A stretch of 64,000 bases of DNA from NCBI RefSeq assembly GCF_900107675.1, contig NZ_FNRI01000006.1, positions 124,001 to 188,000 of the forward strand, in the 5' to 3' direction. The position numbers and the translations under genes were made by a program. This stretch comes from Alistipes timonensis JC136. GTDB taxonomy: Bacteria; Bacteroidota; Bacteroidia; Bacteroidales; Rikenellaceae. This document shows, piece after piece, positions 60,320-64,000 of the stretch. The number at the start of each line of letters is the position of its first letter. Position 1 is the stretch's first letter. The notes below the pieces were generated by a model. It made no database searches. It was given only the letters and a program-made list of their open reading frames with translations, and had not been told where the DNA came from.

Positions 60320-60760
60320 ATGGCAAAAGAGGTTGCTGCATTTATTAAATTGCAGATCAAAGGTGGTGCCGCCAATCCTTCGCCCCCGGTTGGTCCCGCA
60401 TTGGGTTCTAAGGGAGTCAATATCATGGACTTCTGCAAGCAGTTCAATGCACGTACGCAGGACAAGGCGGGAAAGGTTCTTCCGGTCATCATCACGGTTT
60501 ACAGCGACAAATCGTTTGATTTCGTTGTAAAACAGCCGCCCGTAGCCGTTCAGCTCAAGGAAGCAGCCAAGGTGCAGAAAGGTTCCGCACAGCCCAACCG
60601 CGACAAGGTGGGACAGGTGACGTGGGATCAGGTCCGCGAGATCGCTCAGGACAAGATGCCCGACATGAACTGCTTTACGCTGGAGGCCGCGATGCGCATG
60701 GTTGCCGGTACTGCCCGCAGTATGGGTATCAATGTCGTCGGAGAATTTCCTAATATGTAA
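60320..60760 (+). CDS. rplK: 50S ribosomal protein L11
   Basis: 146 residues, MAKEVAAFIKLQIKGGAANP, with the proline-rich SPPVGPALGSKGVNIMDFCK N-domain and C-terminal rRNA-binding domain ending VVGEFPNM. Part of the GTPase-associated stalk base. Confidence 0.98.
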   Translation: MAKEVAAFIKLQIKGGAANPSPPVGPALGSKGVNIMDFCKQFNARTQDKAGKVLPVIITVYSDKSFDFVVKQPPVAVQLKEAAKVQKGSAQPNRDKVGQVTWDQVREIAQDKMPDMNCFTLEAAMRMVAGTARSMGINVVGEFPNM

Positions 60761-60771
60761 TTGCGAAGAAG

Positions 60772-61470
60772 ATGAGTAAGTTGACAAAAAATCAAAAGAT
60801 CGCCTACGCAAAGGTGGAAGCCGCCAAGGTTTACAAACTCCCGGAGGCCGCCGCTCTTCTGAAGGAAATTACGTTTACGAAATTCGACGCTTCGGTAGAT
60901 ATCGACGTGCGTTTGGGCGTAGATCCGCGTAAGGCGAACCAGATGGTCCGCGGCGTGGTGACGCTGCCCCACGGAACCGGCAAGACGGTGCGTGTGCTGG
61001 TGCTCTGTACTCCCGAGAAGGAGGCCGAGGCACAGGCCGCAGGCGCCGACTATGTAGGTCTGGACGAGTATGTTGACAAGATCAAGGCCGGCTGGACCGA
61101 CGTTGACGTGATCATCTGTACTCCCAATGTGATGGGTAAGGTAGGTGCGCTGGGCCGTATTCTGGGTCCCCGCGGACTGATGCCGAACCCCAAGACTGGT
61201 ACGGTGACGATGGAAGTCGGCAAAGCCGTAGGCGAGGTGAAGGCCGGTAAGATCGACTTCAAGGTCGACAAGTTCGGTATCATCCACACGACGGTGGGCA
61301 AGGTGTCGTTCTCGGCAGAGCAGATCGTGGAAAACGCGAAAGAGGTGCTGAATATGATCATCAAGCTCAAACCGGCTGCTGCCAAAGGTTCTTATGTGAA
61401 GAGTATCTATCTCTCGACCACCATGAGCCCCGGCGTGCAGATTGATTCCAAATCAGTAGAAACCAAATAA
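60772..61470 (+). CDS. rplA: 50S ribosomal protein L1
   Basis: 232 residues with the L1 signature: VDIDVRLGVDPRKANQMVRG, VGKVGALGRILGPRGLMPNP and KGSYVKSIYLSTTMSPG. It forms the L1 stalk and in many bacteria represses its own operon; no L1 leader site was identified here. 11 bp after rplK. Confidence 0.98.
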   Translation: MSKLTKNQKIAYAKVEAAKVYKLPEAAALLKEITFTKFDASVDIDVRLGVDPRKANQMVRGVVTLPHGTGKTVRVLVLCTPEKEAEAQAAGADYVGLDEYVDKIKAGWTDVDVIICTPNVMGKVGALGRILGPRGLMPNPKTGTVTMEVGKAVGEVKAGKIDFKVDKFGIIHTTVGKVSFSAEQIVENAKEVLNMIIKLKPAAAKGSYVKSIYLSTTMSPGVQIDSKSVETK

Positions 61471-61487
61471 GAAGGAGGAGAGAAGAG

Positions 61488-62012
61488 ATGACTAAGGAAG
61501 AAAAACTGGTTGTAATTAACAACCTCGCCGAGCAGCTCCAGGCTTATCCTCACTTCTACATCGCCGACATCGAGTCGCTGAACGCCGAGCAGACCGCTGC
61601 CCTGCGCCGTAAGTGCTTCGAGAGCGACGTGAAACTGGTGGTGGCTAAGAACACCCTTCTGGGCAAAGCCCTCGAGAAGGTGGAGAAGGCCGATGCTGAT
61701 CTGGTAAAAGTATTGGAGGGTCCTACCTCGATTATGTTCGCCCATGTTGCGAAAGCTCCCGCTGTGCTTATCAAGGAGTTCCGCAAGAAATCGGACAAAC
61801 CCGTCCTGAAAGCGGCTTTCGCCGAAGGATGCGTTTACGTGGGTGACGATCAGCTGGACGCTCTGTGTAACATCAAGTCGAAGGAGGAGCTTATCGGCGA
61901 TATCATCGCTCTGCTGCAGTCCCCGGCGAAGAATGTTATCTCTGCATTGCAGGCTAATGCAGGCCAAAAGATTGCGGGCATCGTGAAGACGCTCGAATCG
62001 AGAAACAATTAA
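61488..62012 (+). CDS. rplJ: 50S ribosomal protein L10
   Basis: 174 residues (MTKEEKLVVINNLAEQLQAY), with NTLLGKALEKVEKAD and LEGPTSIMFAH. It anchors L7/L12 dimers through its C-terminal helix to the stalk base. 17 bp after rplA. Confidence 0.97.
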   Translation: MTKEEKLVVINNLAEQLQAYPHFYIADIESLNAEQTAALRRKCFESDVKLVVAKNTLLGKALEKVEKADADLVKVLEGPTSIMFAHVAKAPAVLIKEFRKKSDKPVLKAAFAEGCVYVGDDQLDALCNIKSKEELIGDIIALLQSPAKNVISALQANAGQKIAGIVKTLESRNN

Positions 62013-62055
62013 TTTCACAAACAAGAATCAAAAACAAATTAATAAGCTTACAACT

Positions 62056-62433
62056 ATGGCAGACGTAAAGAAACTTGCTGAAGAACTGGTTAACCTGAAG
62101 GTTACCGAGGTAAACGAACTCGCTCAGATCCTCAAGGAGGAGTATGGCATTGAGCCGGCTGCTGCCGCTGTTGCCGTTGCAGCCCCCGCTGCAGGCGCCG
62201 GTGAGGCCGCTGCTGCCGAGAAGTCGACGTTTGACGTGATCCTGAAGAGCGCAGGCCAGGCCAAGCTCCAGGTTATCAAGGTCGTGAAGGACCTCGCAGG
62301 TCTTTCGCTGGGCGACGCCAAGGCTCTCGTTGACGGTGCTCCCAAGGCTGTTAAGGAGGGTGTCTCCAAGGAAGAGGCTGAGCAGATCAAAGGCCAGCTC
62401 GAGGAGGCAGGTGCAGAAGTTGAGCTCAAGTAG
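62056..62433 (+). CDS. rplL: 50S ribosomal protein L7/L12
   Basis: 125 residues. An N-terminal dimerisation domain (to about 35), an Ala-rich hinge (AAAVAVAAPAAGAGEAAAAE) and the C-terminal domain (LKSAGQAKLQVIKVVKDLAG; GLSLGDAKALVDGAPKAVKE) that recruits elongation factors. 43 bp after rplJ; followed by a conserved-type hairpin before rpoB. Confidence 0.98.
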   Translation: MADVKKLAEELVNLKVTEVNELAQILKEEYGIEPAAAAVAVAAPAAGAGEAAAAEKSTFDVILKSAGQAKLQVIKVVKDLAGLSLGDAKALVDGAPKAVKEGVSKEEAEQIKGQLEEAGAEVELK

Positions 62434-62463
62434 CATTGCTGCTTAGGTCTCAGCAGACAATCA

Positions 62464-62502
62464 GGTATAGGGCTAACCGGAGGTGTTAGCTCTATGCCTT
62501 TT
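62464..62502 (+). terminator. rplL-rpoB intergenic attenuator-like hairpin
   Basis: A 14-bp stem with two G-U pairs (62464-62477 with 62485-62498), loop CGGAGGT, then TTTTC. It is positioned like the E. coli rplL-rpoB attenuator that lets only part of the transcripts reach rpoB. Confidence 0.8.
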
Positions 62503-62665
62503 CTTGGTCTAAAGACTGGAAGTGCCGATTAGGAGCTGTGTCCGGTTTTTGGAAGAAAATGCTCCCGGGGCGAAGGACGCCTGAATACGGGGGCATTGGC
62601 GGGATAGAAGGCCCGCGATTTTGGGGAGCGTAACCCATTACACTTCAACTAATTTGGATTTTACG

Positions 62666-64000
62666 ATGTCCGCAGCAAAAACACAACAGAGAATTAGCTT
62701 TTCGACAGTCATAAACCGGGTTCCCTATCCGGATTTGCTGGAGATACAGCTTAAATCATTCCGGGACTTTTTCCAGATGGATACTACGGCCGAAAACCGT
62801 AAGAACGAGGGCCTTTACAAGGTCTTTCAGGAAAATTTCCCCATCACGGATACCCGGAACAACTTCGTTCTGGAGTTCATCGACTACTATATCGACCCGC
62901 CCCGCTACTCGATTGAGGAGTGTCTGGAGCGCGGTCTGACGTACAGCGTCCCGCTGAAAGCAAAGCTGAAACTTTACTGCACGGACGACGAGCACGAAGA
63001 TTTCGGCGTGGTCGTCCAGGACGTTTACTTCGGTACGATTCCCTATATGACCGAGCGTGGAACGTTCGTCATCAATGGCGCGGAACGTGTCATCGTATCC
63101 CAGCTGCACCGCTCGCCGGGCGTGTTCTTCGGACAGAGCATGCACACCAACGGCACCAAGCTCTACTCGGCGCGAATCATTCCGTTCAAAGGTTCGTGGA
63201 TCGAGTTCGCTACGGACATCAACAACGTGATGTACGCCTACATCGACCGTAAGAAGAAGCTGCCCGTCACCACGCTGCTGCGTGCCATCGGTTACGAGGC
63301 GGACCAGCAGATTCTCGAGATCTTCGACCTGGCGGACGAGGTGAAGGTCAACAAGGCCAACCTCAAGAAAGCCGTAGGCCGCAAGCTGGCTGCGAGGGTG
63401 CTCTCGACGTGGGTCGAGGACTTCGTGGACGAGGATACGGGCGAGGTGGTTTCCATCGAACGAAACAACGTCATCGTGGACCGCGAAACGGTCCTCGAGG
63501 AGAACCATATTGACGAGATTCTCGAGAGCGGCGCCAAGACGATCCTCCTGCATAAGGAGAATCTCTCGGGCATCGATTTCTCGATCATTTACAATACCCT
63601 GCAGAAAGACCCCTGCAACTCCGAGAAGGAGGCCGTGGTCTACATCTACAGGCAGCTGCGCGCTTCGGAGCCGCCCGATGAGGCGACGGCGCGCGACGTT
63701 ATCGAGAAGCTTTTCTTCTCGGACAAACGCTACGACCTGGGCGACGTGGGCCGTTACCGCATCAACAAGAAGCTGGATCTGGACATCGATCCGGCTATCC
63801 GCACGTTGACGCGCGAGGACATCATCGCCATCATCAAATACCTGATCCAGCTCATTAACTCGAAGGCCGACGTCGACGATATCGACCACCTGTCGAACCG
63901 CCGTGTCCGCACGGTGGGCGAGCAGCTGTCGAATCAGTTCTCGGTAGGTTTCGTGCGCATGGCGCGTACGATCCGCGAGCGCATGAACGTGCGTGACAAT
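62666..64000 (+). CDS. rpoB: DNA-directed RNA polymerase subunit beta (partial, cut by window edge)
   Basis: The first 445 codons from ATG 62666 (MSAAKTQQRISFSTVINRVP); the frame stays open to the window end. Beta-subunit motifs are clear: DLLEIQLKSFRDFFQ, FGVVVQDVYFGTIPYMTERG, FVINGAERVIVSQLHRSPG, LYSARIIPFKGSWIEFATD and the GDVGRYRINKKL region. The rifampicin-binding cluster lies beyond the visible part. 232 bp separate it from rplL. Confidence 0.97.
   Translation, partial: MSAAKTQQRISFSTVINRVPYPDLLEIQLKSFRDFFQMDTTAENRKNEGLYKVFQENFPITDTRNNFVLEFIDYYIDPPRYSIEECLERGLTYSVPLKAKLKLYCTDDEHEDFGVVVQDVYFGTIPYMTERGTFVINGAERVIVSQLHRSPGVFFGQSMHTNGTKLYSARIIPFKGSWIEFATDINNVMYAYIDRKKKLPVTTLLRAIGYEADQQILEIFDLADEVKVNKANLKKAVGRKLAARVLSTWVEDFVDEDTGEVVSIERNNVIVDRETVLEENHIDEILESGAKTILLHKENLSGIDFSIIYNTLQKDPCNSEKEAVVYIYRQLRASEPPDEATARDVIEKLFFSDKRYDLGDVGRYRINKKLDLDIDPAIRTLTREDIIAIIKYLIQLINSKADVDDIDHLSNRRVRTVGEQLSNQFSVGFVRMARTIRERMNVRDN

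Overview
The window is from a GC-rich member of the Bacteroidota, order Bacteroidales; a Rikenellaceae/Alistipes-like genome is the best guess. The evidence is SusC/SusD, many Sec-lipoproteins with SPII boxes, Bacteroidota sigma-ABfr promoters (TTG - about 19-20 nt - TAnnTTTG) upstream of many genes, a lack of clear Shine-Dalgarno sites, and a typical Bacteroidales tRNA-tuf-tRNA(Trp)-secE-nusG-rplKAJL-rpoB block. The genus is an inference.

Layout. 1-6569 (minus): rpmG (cut by the window edge), rpmB, an orphan TPR histidine kinase, a lipoprotein copy of the CinA C-terminal domain beside full cinA, class-2 pyrD, two structured repeat units, and pdxB. 6830-11165 (plus): ureohydrolase, nhaA and two FKBP-type lipoproteins. 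11297-20263 (minus): a DUF3127 OB-fold-like protein, a cytosolic Gfo/Idh/MocA enzyme, tatC, tatA, and a three-gene operon of DUF1080 (3-keto-disaccharide hydrolase) proteins with a Tat-signal Gfo/Idh/MocA enzyme. 20490-27667 (minus): complete hisGDCBHAF-IE operon preceded by a poly-His leader peptide and an attenuator. 27874-30090 (plus): XRE-cupin regulator and an acyl-CoA synthetase. 30124-40407: amino-sugar catabolism, with GH109-type glycosidase, exported flavoprotein, MFS sugar porter, DUF4434 lipoprotein, ROK regulator, GH20 hexosaminidase and AGE epimerase.

40550-54026 (plus) is a polysaccharide utilization locus: NAGPA-type phosphodiester glycosidase (frameshifted at a C10 tract), DUF4855 lipoprotein, glycerophosphodiester phosphodiesterase, DUF5018 lipoprotein, SusC, SusD, GH89 alpha-N-acetylglucosaminidase and a CE7-like esterase. 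Together with the GH109/GH20/AGE genes next door it points to N-acetylhexosamine-rich glycans, possibly containing phosphodiesters. 54079-64000 is mostly housekeeping: five tRNAs, rpmE2, a coiled-coil lipoprotein, an AraC regulator, a GNAT acetyltransferase, tuf, secE, nusG, ribosomal stalk genes and the 5' part of rpoB.

Most notable: the his leader/attenuator, the C10 homopolymer that splits a surface lipoprotein gene, the phosphodiester-oriented PUL, the CinA-C lipoprotein duplication, the hairpin repeats whose arms covary, and a tRNA(CAU) with an aberrant T-loop. No CRISPR array, insertion sequence or phage gene was seen.
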